This document shows, piece after piece, positions 8,924 to 17,490 of a stretch of 64,000 bases of DNA. How positions within the stretch are numbered: the stretch's first letter is position 1; each line of letters opens with the position of its first letter. The stretch lies in contig JAMLJD010000003.1 in assembly GCA_023953775.1 (NCBI GenBank), forward strand, positions 1-64,000, written 5' to 3'. The notes under the pieces are model-generated. The model worked only from the letters and a program-made list of their open reading frames with translations. It did not search any database and had not been told where the DNA came from. Source of the stretch: Rhizobiaceae bacterium (GTDB lineage Bacteria > Pseudomonadota > Alphaproteobacteria > Rhizobiales > Rhizobiaceae). The position numbers and the translations under genes are program-made.

Positions 8924-10408
8924 CTAGCCCGCGTCGCGGCAGATATATTTCACGTTGGTGTAGGCCTCCATGCCGAGCCGCGAGCCTTCTCGTCCGAGGC
9001 CGGCCTGTTTGACCCCGCCGAACGGAACCGGCGCGCCGGTGATCTTCGTGCGATTGACGGCGACCATGCCGAATTCGAGCCGGCGCGAAAGCCGTGCGAT
9101 GCGAGCCGGATCGGTGGTGTGCAGATAGGCCACGAGACCGGTTTCGGTGTCGTTGGCACGCGAAACGGCGTCATTCTCGGCATCGAAACAGGTGAAGGCC
9201 GCGACCGGGCCGAATGTCTCTTCGCGGAAGATCGCGGCATCATCGGACACGTCGGCGAGGATGGTCGGCTCGAAGAAATTCGGGCCAGCGTTGCTCGCAC
9301 GGCCGCCGACGACCAGCCGTGCACCCTTCGACAACGCATCGGCGACATGTGCCTCCTGCTTGGCGACGGCCTTTTCGTTGATCAGCGGACCGATGTCGGG
9401 ATGGGTCATGCCATTCCCGACGCGCATCGCCCGAACCTTGTCGGCAAACGCACGCACGAAGGCATCGTAGATCGACCGTTCGATGTAGAATCGGTTCGCC
9501 GCGAGGCAATCCTGACCCGACGTCGCGAATTTGGCAGCGATCGCGCTGTCGACGGCGCGGTCGAGATCGCAGTCCGCAAATGCGATGAAGGGCGCGTGTC
9601 CGCCCAGTTCCATGACCAGTTTCTTGATCGTCGGCGCGCTCCGCGCGTAGAGCAGCCGTCCGATTTCGGTTGAACCGGTGAAGGAAAGCACGCGCACATT
9701 TCGCGCCGCGGTCATGGCGCCCACGACTTCGGGCGCCTCGCCGGTCACGATATTGAACACGCCGGCGGGAATGCCAGCGCGCTCGGCGAGTTCGGCCAAC
9801 GCCAGCGCCGAGAACGGCGTTTCGGAGGACGGGTGCGCCACGACCGTGCAGCCGGCGGCGAGCGCGGCGGCGGCTTTTCGGGTGAGCATGGCCGAGGGGA
9901 AGTTCCAGGGCGTCACGAGCCCGGCCACGCCGGCCGGCTGGCGCAGAACCTGCATGTCGGCGCCGGGAAGATGCGACGTCACGCTCTCGACATTCACGCG
10001 CTTCGCCTCCTCGGCGTAGAATTCGACGAACGAGGCGGCGTAGTCGATCTCGCCCTGGGCTTCCTGCAACGGCTTGCCCTGTTCAAGCACCATCAGCCGG
10101 GCGAGATCCTCGCGGGCCGACAGGATGAGCTCGTGCCAGTCGCGCAGGATGCGGGCGCGCTCCTGCGGCAACCGTGCGGACCAGGGCCCGAAGGCGGCGT
10201 GGGCGGCATCAATCGCGGCAGCGGTCTCGGCTGCCGAGAGCGCGGGAACGCAGCCGATCCGCCCACCCGTCGCCGGATCGGTCACGTCGACGAAGGCGCC
10301 GTCTTCCGCCGCGATCCAGGAGCCGTCGATATAGGCATATTCCCGGAATAGCCGGGGATCTTTGAGGACGGAGAGGGAAGCCTTTTCGAGGGCTGCAAGC
10401 GCTGACAT
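8924..10408 (-). CDS. doeC: NAD(P)-dependent aldehyde dehydrogenase, probable DoeC/Ssd (aspartate-semialdehyde oxidation)
   Basis: 494 residues, standard length for the succinate-semialdehyde dehydrogenase-like ALDHs. VTPWNFPSAMLTRK is the cofactor-binding segment, ELGGHAPFIAF holds the general-base Glu, and SGQDCLAANR holds the catalytic Cys. In ectoine degradation DoeC oxidises aspartate semialdehyde to aspartate, feeding the TCA cycle. The ATG at 10408 follows GAGGAAG; a farther upstream ATG (10453) is less likely. It follows the doeX regulator by 116 bp and precedes the DoeA paralogue by 7 bp. Family certain; the aspartate-semialdehyde role comes from context. Confidence 0.82.
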   Translation of the reverse strand: MSALAALEKASLSVLKDPRLFREYAYIDGSWIAAEDGAFVDVTDPATGGRIGCVPALSAAETAAAIDAAHAAFGPWSARLPQERARILRDWHELILSAREDLARLMVLEQGKPLQEAQGEIDYAASFVEFYAEEAKRVNVESVTSHLPGADMQVLRQPAGVAGLVTPWNFPSAMLTRKAAAALAAGCTVVAHPSSETPFSALALAELAERAGIPAGVFNIVTGEAPEVVGAMTAARNVRVLSFTGSTEIGRLLYARSAPTIKKLVMELGGHAPFIAFADCDLDRAVDSAIAAKFATSGQDCLAANRFYIERSIYDAFVRAFADKVRAMRVGNGMTHPDIGPLINEKAVAKQEAHVADALSKGARLVVGGRASNAGPNFFEPTILADVSDDAAIFREETFGPVAAFTCFDAENDAVSRANDTETGLVAYLHTTDPARIARLSRRLEFGMVAVNRTKITGAPVPFGGVKQAGLGREGSRLGMEAYTNVKYICRDAG

Positions 10409-10524
10409 GACGGTCTTCCTCGCGGTTCGGGTGCTCGCCCGAATCTGCGTCATGTCGCGGCGAAATTCCTTTTGCTTGCGGCTCGTGGCGCCAATGTTTC
10501 GTTGGTAATGCGGGTGCGCAGCCA

Positions 10525-11022
10525 TCAGTTCTTCGGCGGTGCGTCGGCGCCCGTCAGGAACTCGAGCGGCAAGCGCGCCGACTGCTTTACCGGCTTGGTG
10601 ACGATATAGGTGAAGTAGCGCACCATGCCGACCCTGGATTCGAGAAGGTGGTCGACGAGGCGCTGGTAGGAATCGATGTCCCGGGTAACGACCTGCAGGA
10701 TATAGTCGAAGCCGCCGCCGACCGCCCAGCAGGCGACGATCTCCTCGAGGCGTTCGACCGTGCGTTCGAATATCCGGAAGTTCTCCGAACGATGGCCCTC
10801 GAGTTCGGCGGCCATGAAGATCACGACGTGGGGCGCGATCTTCCTGAGCGCGATGTCGGCATGGTAGCCGGTGATGATGCCAGCCTCTTCCAGCCGCTTG
10901 AGACGTTCCCAGCAAGGTGCGGCTGTCAGGTTCACGCGCTCGGCGAGGGCGGCCTTGGATATTCTTCCCTCCGTGCTGAGGATGGACAGGATCTTGAGGT
11001 CGCGGTCGTCGAGCTTGAGCAT
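10525..11022 (-). CDS. doeX: Lrp/AsnC-family regulator of the ectoine operon (DoeX/AsnC type)
   Basis: 165 residues: N-terminal winged helix-turn-helix (LDDRDLKILSILSTEGRISKA... within residues 4-60, including CWERLKRLEEAGII) and a C-terminal RAM/ligand-sensing domain (EIVACWAVGGGFDYILQVV). The position inside an ectoine operon and the length match DoeX of Halomonas and AsnC of Sinorhizobium/Ruegeria clusters, which respond to diaminobutyrate-type intermediates. It is spaced 1 bp from eutC, so it is co-transcribed with its presumed targets. A 21-bp AT-centred palindrome in the ehuB/doeA promoter (16171-16191) is a candidate binding site. That link is inference. Confidence 0.88.
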   Translation of the reverse strand: MLKLDDRDLKILSILSTEGRISKAALAERVNLTAAPCWERLKRLEEAGIITGYHADIALRKIAPHVVIFMAAELEGHRSENFRIFERTVERLEEIVACWAVGGGFDYILQVVTRDIDSYQRLVDHLLESRVGMVRYFTYIVTKPVKQSARLPLEFLTGADAPPKN

Positions 11023-11023
11023 G

Positions 11024-12016
11024 TCAGGCGGTCAGCGTCGACCCGGCGCCGGCGTCGCGCGCGCGGACCAGTGCGAAGGTGGCGATCGCCGTGTCCTGTG
11101 CGCCGGTGCCCGTCAGGTCGCAGATGGTGACCTGGTCGTCGCGTGCGCGGCCGGTTCGAGCGCCGGCAACGATCTCGCCGAGTTCCGGCGGTGCGCCGCC
11201 CTGCCAGAGGCCGGCAGCGATGGCGCTGCGCAACTCACCGAGCTCCTCCGTCTGCGAGACCCGGTCCGCGACGTAGAGGTCGGCTTGTACGAGCGCTTCG
11301 GCCTCGATCTCGTTCTTGCCGTGCTGGTCCGAGCCCATCGCGGTGACATGCAGGCCGGGATGCAGCCATCCGGCCTTGAGGATCGGTTCGGTCGCTGGCG
11401 TGGTGGTTATGACGAGCTGGCTTTCGGCCACGACGCGCTGCGGATTGTCATCGGCGCGGGCGTCTATGCCAAGATCGTGCGACAGGTCGGCCGCGCAAGC
11501 CTTCGCCTTCTCGATGTCGCGGCCCCATACCAAAGCCCGGCTGAAGGGACGGACCAGATGAGCGGCCTTGATCTGGAGCCGGGCCTGAACGCCGGTGCCG
11601 AGCACGCCGGCGGTTTCGACCGTCGACGGCGCCAGATGCCGGGCGGCGACGGCCCCCGCCGCCGCCGTGCGGATGTCGGTCAGATAGCCATTGTCGAGAA
11701 GCAGGGCCTGGACCAGTCCCGTCGTCGCGGAGAACAGGATCATCAGGCCGTTGAGGCTCGGAAGCCCAAGCTTCGGATTGTCGAAGAAGCCGGGGCTGAC
11801 CTTGATGGCGAAACCATCGAAGCCGGGAATATAGGCAGTCTTTATGTCGACCTCGCCATTCGCCTCGGGGATCGCCATGGACAGGATTGGCGGCATGACG
11901 ACTTTGCCCGTCGCCAGCGCCGCGAAGGCGTCCTCGACGACCTTCAGCGCGTCGAGGTCGAGCGCGACGCAGCTTCGCAGGTCGGCCTCGGTCAGGATGG
12001 TGATGTCATGCGGCAT
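11024..12016 (-). CDS. eutC: Ornithine cyclodeaminase-family protein, EutC of hydroxyectoine utilisation
   Basis: 330 residues of the ornithine cyclodeaminase/mu-crystallin family. It has the Rossmann segment GVLGTGVQARLQIKA and the family features KVSPGFFDNPKLGLPSLNG and DLTGTGAQDTAIATFA. In ectoine clusters this family member is named EutC and is assigned with EutA and EutB to the hydroxyectoine branch; the chemistry is not settled. It overlaps the end of eutB by 11 bp. No eutA homologue is present in the window, which is unusual for a eutB-eutC pair. Confidence 0.85.
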   Translation of the reverse strand: MPHDITILTEADLRSCVALDLDALKVVEDAFAALATGKVVMPPILSMAIPEANGEVDIKTAYIPGFDGFAIKVSPGFFDNPKLGLPSLNGLMILFSATTGLVQALLLDNGYLTDIRTAAAGAVAARHLAPSTVETAGVLGTGVQARLQIKAAHLVRPFSRALVWGRDIEKAKACAADLSHDLGIDARADDNPQRVVAESQLVITTTPATEPILKAGWLHPGLHVTAMGSDQHGKNEIEAEALVQADLYVADRVSQTEELGELRSAIAAGLWQGGAPPELGEIVAGARTGRARDDQVTICDLTGTGAQDTAIATFALVRARDAGAGSTLTA

Positions 12017-13016
12017 AGGCGTTGCCTTTCAGCGAGAGGTCGCCGAGCGTGACGTCGCGGCCGTTCACGATGTCGGTGAAGACATGCATGTCGACATTGC
12101 GGCCGGTGATGATCGTGGCGACCGGGCCGCCGAAATCCGGCAGGTGGCCGGCCAGCAGTGCCGCGGCGCCGACCGCGCTGGCGCCCTCGCAGACGATGCG
12201 GTCCTCGTAATAATGCGTCTGCATTGCGCGATAGATGTCATCCTCCGTGACGAGGACGATGTCGTCGAGCAGGTCGCGGCAGAGTGGGAAGGAAAGCCGG
12301 TTTTCGAGGCCGATGCCGCCGCCGAGGGAGTCGGCGAGGCTCTCGACTTCTTGGACCTCGACCGGATGGCCGGCCCCAATCGAGGCATGCATGGCCGCAC
12401 CGCGGTCCATGGTGATGCCGATGACGCGGATCGACGGCTTGATCGCCTTGGCTGCAAGCGCGACTCCGCCGGCGAGTCCGCCGCCGGAAAGCGGCACCAG
12501 GAGCGCGGCGAGATCGGGCCTGTCCTCGAGCAGTTCGAGACCGATGGTCCCCTGACCAGCGATGACGTGCGGGTCGTCGAAGGGCGATATCTCGACAAGC
12601 CCTTCGTAATGTGCGAGCCGCTGGCTTTCAGCAAGGGCGTCGTCCTGGCTGCGCCCGACGATGCGCACCTCCGCGCCGAGTGCACGGATGCCGTCGACCT
12701 TGGCTTGCGGCACCAGCGAGGACATACAGATGACAGCGCGCATCCCGCGTGCACGGGCGGCATAGGCGACGCCGCGGCCATGATTGCCGGTCGAGCAGCA
12801 GGTGACGCCCGGCGCCGAGGCGTCAAGCCTGAGGATGGCGTTGGCCGCGCCGCGCAGCTTGAACGCGCCCGTCGGCTGTCCAAGCTCGAGTTTCAGCAGA
12901 ACATCATGGCCGGCAACCGAGCCCAGACGAGGCGAGGGGACCAGCGGTGTCCGGACCGCCATGCCTGAAATCGCGCGGGCGGCCGACAGGATATCGGCCA
13001 GGGTGATCGGGTACAT
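12006..13016 (-). CDS. eutB: Threonine dehydratase-like PLP enzyme, EutB of hydroxyectoine utilisation
   Basis: 336-residue fold-type II PLP enzyme. The Schiff-base lysine is in TGAFKLRGAANA, the substrate loop in CCSTGNHGRGVAYAA, and the phosphate-binding glycine loop in LSGGGLAGGVAL. It lacks the C-terminal ACT regulatory domain of biosynthetic IlvA, as EutB proteins do. In ectoine clusters EutB is assigned to dehydration of a hydroxylated intermediate of hydroxyectoine breakdown. The 3-bp gap to the ABC ATPase gene and the overlap with eutC put it in one transcript with the importer. A classical IlvA is encoded separately at 53796. Confidence 0.87.
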   Translation of the reverse strand: MYPITLADILSAARAISGMAVRTPLVPSPRLGSVAGHDVLLKLELGQPTGAFKLRGAANAILRLDASAPGVTCCSTGNHGRGVAYAARARGMRAVICMSSLVPQAKVDGIRALGAEVRIVGRSQDDALAESQRLAHYEGLVEISPFDDPHVIAGQGTIGLELLEDRPDLAALLVPLSGGGLAGGVALAAKAIKPSIRVIGITMDRGAAMHASIGAGHPVEVQEVESLADSLGGGIGLENRLSFPLCRDLLDDIVLVTEDDIYRAMQTHYYEDRIVCEGASAVGAAALLAGHLPDFGGPVATIITGRNVDMHVFTDIVNGRDVTLGDLSLKGNAYAA

Positions 13017-13019
13017 GCG

Positions 13020-13796
<777 letters not shown>

Positions 13797-13806
13797 GGCG
13801 GAATTC

Positions 13807-14475
13807 CTACTGAAGATGGTAGCGGCGATTGAGCCAGAACGCGGTCGCCTGAACGATCGCTGAGGCGACGAGGCTGAACAGGAGGTAGAACGCGCCCGCC
13901 ATGGTGATCGCCTCGATGTAGCGGTAGTTCTCGGCACCGAAGTTCTTGGCCTGCTGGAGCATTTCCAGGATCGCGATGGCGGCGAGGATCGGCGTGTCCT
14001 TGAACATGCCGATGAAATAGTTGCCGAGCGCGGGCACCACGGGGGGGATCGCCTGCGGCAGGATGATCGCCCGCCAGGTCCGCGATCGCGACAGGTTGAG
14101 TGCGATGCAGGCCTCCCACTGGCCGCCCTCGACGGCCTCGATGCCGGCCCGGTAGACCTCGGAGCAGTAGGCCGCGTAGTGGATGCCCAGCACACCGATG
14201 CCGGCGATCCAGGCCGGAATGACGATGCCGAACTGTGGTCCGACGAAGTATACGAAGAAGACCTGGAGCAGCAGCGGCGTCGAGCGGATGAATTCCACCG
14301 TCTCGGCCATTGCCACCGAAACGAGCCGGTTCGGCGAGCGGCGGACCAGCGCGAAGACCAGCCCGAGCACCAGCGCGATCGCGAAGCCTATGAGCGTGGC
14401 CTGGATCGTGACCAGCGCACCCCTGTAGAGATAGGGGAATGCTGCCCAGACATAGGTCCAGTCCCAGATGCTCAT
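13807..14475 (-). CDS. ehuD: Ectoine ABC importer permease (EhuD)
   Basis: 222 residues with about five membrane segments and the HisM/GlnP-type BPD domain. The EAA loop region reads [42 protein letters not shown] is the usual periplasmic/transmembrane transition of this family. The start overlaps the end of ehuC by 4 bp (ATGA), so the two permeases are translationally coupled and probably pair as a heterodimer with EhuA. Confidence 0.87.
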   Translation of the reverse strand: MSIWDWTYVWAAFPYLYRGALVTIQATLIGFAIALVLGLVFALVRRSPNRLVSVAMAETVEFIRSTPLLLQVFFVYFVGPQFGIVIPAWIAGIGVLGIHYAAYCSEVYRAGIEAVEGGQWEACIALNLSRSRTWRAIILPQAIPPVVPALGNYFIGMFKDTPILAAIAILEMLQQAKNFGAENYRYIEAITMAGAFYLLFSLVASAIVQATAFWLNRRYHLQ

Positions 14476-15143
14476 GCCAGCATCTCCCGGACATAGGCGC
14501 GCGACATGCGGCGTTCGAGCCAGCGCACGAGCGGCGTGATGATCGCGCGGGCAAGCAGGTAGTAACCGAACAGCGCGATGGCGAAGAAGAGCAGATAGTT
14601 GCCGGTGGCGTCGGCGGCGAGCTTGGAGGCGGTGGTGAGTTCGGTGATCGTGATGAAGAAGATCAGCGACGTGCCCTTGAGCAGTTCGATGAGCAGGTTG
14701 CCCCAGGACGGCAGCATCGCGCGGATCGCCTGCGGCAGGATGATGCGGCGCATCATCTTCAGCCTCGGGAAGTTGAGCGCCGTGCTCGCTTCATACTGGC
14801 CGCGCTCGACACCCTGGATCGCGGCGCGGACGAGTTCGGCGCCATAGCCGGATACGTTCATGCCGACGCCGAATATGGCTACCGTCCAGGGCGACAGCGC
14901 CAGGCCGAATATCGGCAGGACGAAGAACCACCAATAGAGCTGAACGAGAAGCGAGGTGCCGCGGAAGAACTCGATATAGGCGACGCCGAACCATTTCAGT
15001 GGCCACCGTGGCGAAACCCGGATCAGTCCGACCGCAAGTCCGAACACGATCGCAACCACCGACGCTCCGAAGGTGACCACCATCGTCACGCCTGCACCAC
15101 GCACCAGTGCGGCCACGCTGAAGCCGAGTGCAAATTCGTTCAC
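14472..15143 (-). CDS. ehuC: Ectoine ABC importer permease (EhuC)
   Basis: 223-residue membrane protein of the PAAT permease family. It contains FFRGTSLLVQLYWWFFVLP and the EAA-like segment RGQYEASTALNFPRLKMMRRIILPQA, then a stretch of hydrophobic helices. It is the first permease after ehuB, separated by 95 bp that include a perfect hairpin (15204-15229), and overlaps ehuD. Role from family and context: membrane channel for ectoine and 5-hydroxyectoine. Confidence 0.87.
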   Translation of the reverse strand: MNEFALGFSVAALVRGAGVTMVVTFGASVVAIVFGLAVGLIRVSPRWPLKWFGVAYIEFFRGTSLLVQLYWWFFVLPIFGLALSPWTVAIFGVGMNVSGYGAELVRAAIQGVERGQYEASTALNFPRLKMMRRIILPQAIRAMLPSWGNLLIELLKGTSLIFFITITELTTASKLAADATGNYLLFFAIALFGYYLLARAIITPLVRWLERRMSRAYVREMLA

Positions 15144-15203
15144 GTCGATGTCCCCCGCAGACGGCTTCCCCGCGTTCGGTCACCGGGAAGCCTGCCGGAC
15201 CTC

Positions 15204-15229
15204 GCGAGCCTCTCGCAGGAGAGGCTCGC
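15204..15229 (-). promoter_or_regulatory. Perfect hairpin between ehuB and ehuC (mRNA processing / partial attenuation)
   Basis: Arms GCGAGCCTCTC (15204-15214) and GAGAGGCTCGC (15219-15229), loop GCAG: an 11-bp perfect stem 9 bp past the ehuB stop. No U run follows on the minus strand. Such hairpins after binding-protein genes usually protect the upstream message and set binding protein above permease; here that is inference. Confidence 0.6.
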
Positions 15230-15238
15230 CGGCAAGGC

Positions 15239-16090
15239 CTACATACCGCCCTTGCAGAGCTCCGCGGTCGTCGTGCCGTCGGGCAGGTTCGCCTTGGAGT
15301 AGCCGTACTTGCCGACCGACTCCATCATCTCGTCGGAGCCGACATAGTCCTTCAGCGCGGCATTGAAGGCGTCGACCTCGGCCTGCTGGTTGGGCAGGAA
15401 GGCGAGACCCGGATAGCCGTCGATGACAGGCGGGGTGAAGGGATCGGCCAGTTCGACGGCGTCGTCCTTGTCGGCGAATTCCTTCATGGTGAAGTAGGTG
15501 CCGCTTCCGGCGGCCGCGCGGCCGGACTTGACCGCCTGCAGGATCTCGGCCGGGCCGGCGACCTGCATGATCTTGTCGTCGGCGATGCCGACTTCCTTGG
15601 CGTTCTTCACGGTGTTGTAGCCGGCGCCGGTGACGAAGGTCAGGCCCTTGTCGCGCACGTCATCGAAGGAGTGCAGGTCTTCGGGATTGCCCTTGGGTAC
15701 CAGAAGCGCGTCGGCGAAGGTGCCGAGCGGTTCGGTGAACAACGCATTGCGGCAACGCTCGGGCAGGATGTACATGCCGCCGGTGATGATGTCGAAGCGG
15801 CCGGCCTGCAGACCGGGGATCAGGGAACCCCACTCGGTAACGATCGGCTCGATCTTGGTCGTGCCCATCTTCTCCAGAAGGTCGAGCGTCATGGCGTTGA
15901 CGAAGCCCAGCGGCTCGTTGTTCTCGCCCGGATAGGCCCAGGGAATCTCGTTGGAGAAACCGATCCGCACGGTCTCGCCGTTCTTGATCTTGTCGAGCAG
16001 CGACTGCGCCTTCGCCGGGCCCGGCATTGCGCCGAAGGTGAATGCGGCCAGACCTGCCGCGAGAATCGTCTTCAGGAATTTCCGTCTCAT
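15239..16090 (-). CDS. ehuB: Ectoine/hydroxyectoine-binding periplasmic protein (EhuB)
   Basis: 283 residues with a signal peptide (MRRKFLKTILAAGLAAF... ending near residue 28, APAKAQ-like site). It is a family 3 solute-binding protein. The segment EWGSLIPGLQAGRFDIITGG and the following LPERC align by eye with Sinorhizobium EhuB, and the C-terminal YGYS...TTTAELC also matches. The protein captures ectoine in the periplasm for EhuCDA. The start has AGGGGAAA upstream. The promoter region is shared with doeA and contains three palindromes, so uptake and the first catabolic step are likely co-regulated. Confidence 0.88.
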   Translation of the reverse strand: MRRKFLKTILAAGLAAFTFGAMPGPAKAQSLLDKIKNGETVRIGFSNEIPWAYPGENNEPLGFVNAMTLDLLEKMGTTKIEPIVTEWGSLIPGLQAGRFDIITGGMYILPERCRNALFTEPLGTFADALLVPKGNPEDLHSFDDVRDKGLTFVTGAGYNTVKNAKEVGIADDKIMQVAGPAEILQAVKSGRAAAGSGTYFTMKEFADKDDAVELADPFTPPVIDGYPGLAFLPNQQAEVDAFNAALKDYVGSDEMMESVGKYGYSKANLPDGTTTAELCKGGM

Positions 16091-16140
16091 CGCATTTCCC
16101 CTGTTCTACGGTTTTTAAGGCAACCCGTCATTCTTCTGTG

Positions 16141-16150
16141 TTGTGTACAA
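16141..16150. promoter_or_regulatory. Operator-like palindrome 1 (TTGT-N2-ACAA) in ehuB/doeA promoter
   Basis: TTGTGTACAA: half-sites TTGT and ACAA separated by two bases, the layout of many GntR/FCD regulator sites. It lies 51 bp upstream of the ehuB start. Its reverse complement matches the second copy at 16235-16244 in 9 of 10 bases. The likely binder is the GntR/FCD protein encoded at 18655; binding itself is inference. Confidence 0.5.
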
Positions 16151-16170
16151 CATCAGCAGACAGATGGGCT

Positions 16171-16191
16171 GTCAACGAAATTTTCGTTGTC
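16171..16191. promoter_or_regulatory. 21-bp AT-centred palindrome in ehuB/doeA promoter
   Basis: Arms GTCAACGAAA (16171-16180) and TTTCGTTGTC (16182-16191) around a central T; 9 of 10 positions pair, and the inner 8+1+8 is perfect. An A/T-rich centre flanked by symmetrical arms is typical for Lrp/AsnC operators, so the DoeX-type regulator is a plausible ligand. It sits between the two GntR-like sites. Confidence 0.45.
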
Positions 16192-16234
16192 TGCGCACCG
16201 TATATGACTTCACCATTGCCAAAGTAGGGGATAG

Positions 16235-16244
16235 ATGTACACAA
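16235..16244. promoter_or_regulatory. Operator-like palindrome 2 (ATGT-N2-ACAA) in ehuB/doeA promoter
   Basis: ATGTACACAA, one base from the reverse complement of the copy at 16141-16150. The centres are 94 bp apart, close to nine helical turns, which would put both on one face of the DNA and allow looping. It lies 49 bp before the doeA start. Confidence 0.45.
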
Positions 16245-16292
16245 ATAGGCCGACCGGAGATCATTCCGTCATGCCGTACGCCTGGAGGGTCC

Positions 16293-17477
16293 ATGCCTGC
16301 GTCGTCTCTTCCCTTCTCCGAAATCGAATATGCGCGCCGTCTCAACCTCGTCCGGAAAGCCATGGAAAAGGACGGAATCGACGTGCTTTTCGTGGAAGAC
16401 CCGTCGAACATGGCTTGGCTGACGGGCTATGACGGGTGGTCGTTCTACGTGCACCAGGGCGTGCTGGTCTTCCACGATGCCGATCCGATCTGGTGGGGGC
16501 GGGAGCAGGACGCCAACGGCGCGGTGCGGACAGTGTACATGGATGATACGCGGGTGCTGAGCTATCCCGACCACTATGTACAATCGACGAAGATTCATCC
16601 GATGGAGACCCTTGCGGCCATCATCCGCGAGCATGGATACGGCGAAAAACGCGTCGGGCTGGAGCTGGAAAACTACTATTTTTCCGCCAAGGCCTATCTG
16701 GTGCTCCAGCGCGAACTGCCCGATGCGACGCTGGTCGACGCGACGGCACTGGTGAATTGGCAGCGCGCGGTCAAGTCGGACGAGGAAATCGTCTTCATGC
16801 GCCGCGCCGCGCGCATCTCCGAGAAGATCGTCGACGGCATCATGGAGCGCGTCGAGCCAGGGCTCAAGAAGAACGACCTGGTGGCCGAGATTTATGCCGA
16901 CGCGGTGCGCGGCGTCGACGACGACTGGGGTGAATATCCCGCCATCGTGCCGCTGCTGCCGAGCGGTTCGGATGCGGCTGCGCCCCACCTGACCTGGGAC
17001 GGGCGTCGCTTCGAATCCGGACAGGCAACGTTCTTCGAGATCGCGGGCTGCTATCGCCGTTATCATGTGCCGTTCTGCCGGACGGTCTTTCTCGGCGATC
17101 CACCCCACTACATGGTCGAGGCTGAAAAGGCTCTGGTGGAAGGGCTCGACGCAGGGCTGGAGGCCGCGCGTGCCGGAACGCGGGCCGGCGCGGTTGCCGA
17201 CGCGCTCTACAAGTCGTTGGAGAAGGCCGGCATCAAGCGTGACGGACGCTGCGGCTATCCGATCGGCATCTCCTATCCGCCGGACTGGGGTGAGCGCACG
17301 ATCTCCTTCCGGCGCGAGGACGACACGATCCTGAAGCCGGGCATGACATTCCACTTCATGCCGGGGCTGTGGATGAGCGACTGGGGCCTCGAGATCACAG
17401 AGAGCATCCTGATCCGTGAGGAGGGCGCGGCTGAATGCCTGTGCAGCAGGCCGCGGAAGCTGTACGTCAAGAATTGA
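16293..17477 (+). CDS. doeA: Ectoine hydrolase (DoeA/EutD), creatinase-fold
   Basis: 394 residues. The N-terminal sequence DPSNMAWLTGYDGWSFYVHQ is the hallmark of ectoine hydrolases, which open the ectoine ring to N-acetyl-2,4-diaminobutyrate in the cytoplasm. Like other members it lacks metal-binding Asp residues: the region reads F-F-E-I-A-G-C-Y-R-R-Y-H-V-P with Glu249 where metallopeptidases have Asp. The ATG at 16293 is chosen because GGAGG lies 5 bp upstream; an upstream ATG at 16143 would run through the palindromes. It is divergent from ehuB and followed after 13 bp by an M20 deacetylase, the expected next step. Confidence 0.92.
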   Translation: MPASSLPFSEIEYARRLNLVRKAMEKDGIDVLFVEDPSNMAWLTGYDGWSFYVHQGVLVFHDADPIWWGREQDANGAVRTVYMDDTRVLSYPDHYVQSTKIHPMETLAAIIREHGYGEKRVGLELENYYFSAKAYLVLQRELPDATLVDATALVNWQRAVKSDEEIVFMRRAARISEKIVDGIMERVEPGLKKNDLVAEIYADAVRGVDDDWGEYPAIVPLLPSGSDAAAPHLTWDGRRFESGQATFFEIAGCYRRYHVPFCRTVFLGDPPHYMVEAEKALVEGLDAGLEAARAGTRAGAVADALYKSLEKAGIKRDGRCGYPIGISYPPDWGERTISFRREDDTILKPGMTFHFMPGLWMSDWGLEITESILIREEGAAECLCSRPRKLYVKN

Positions 17478-17490
17478 CCGACGCGATGCC

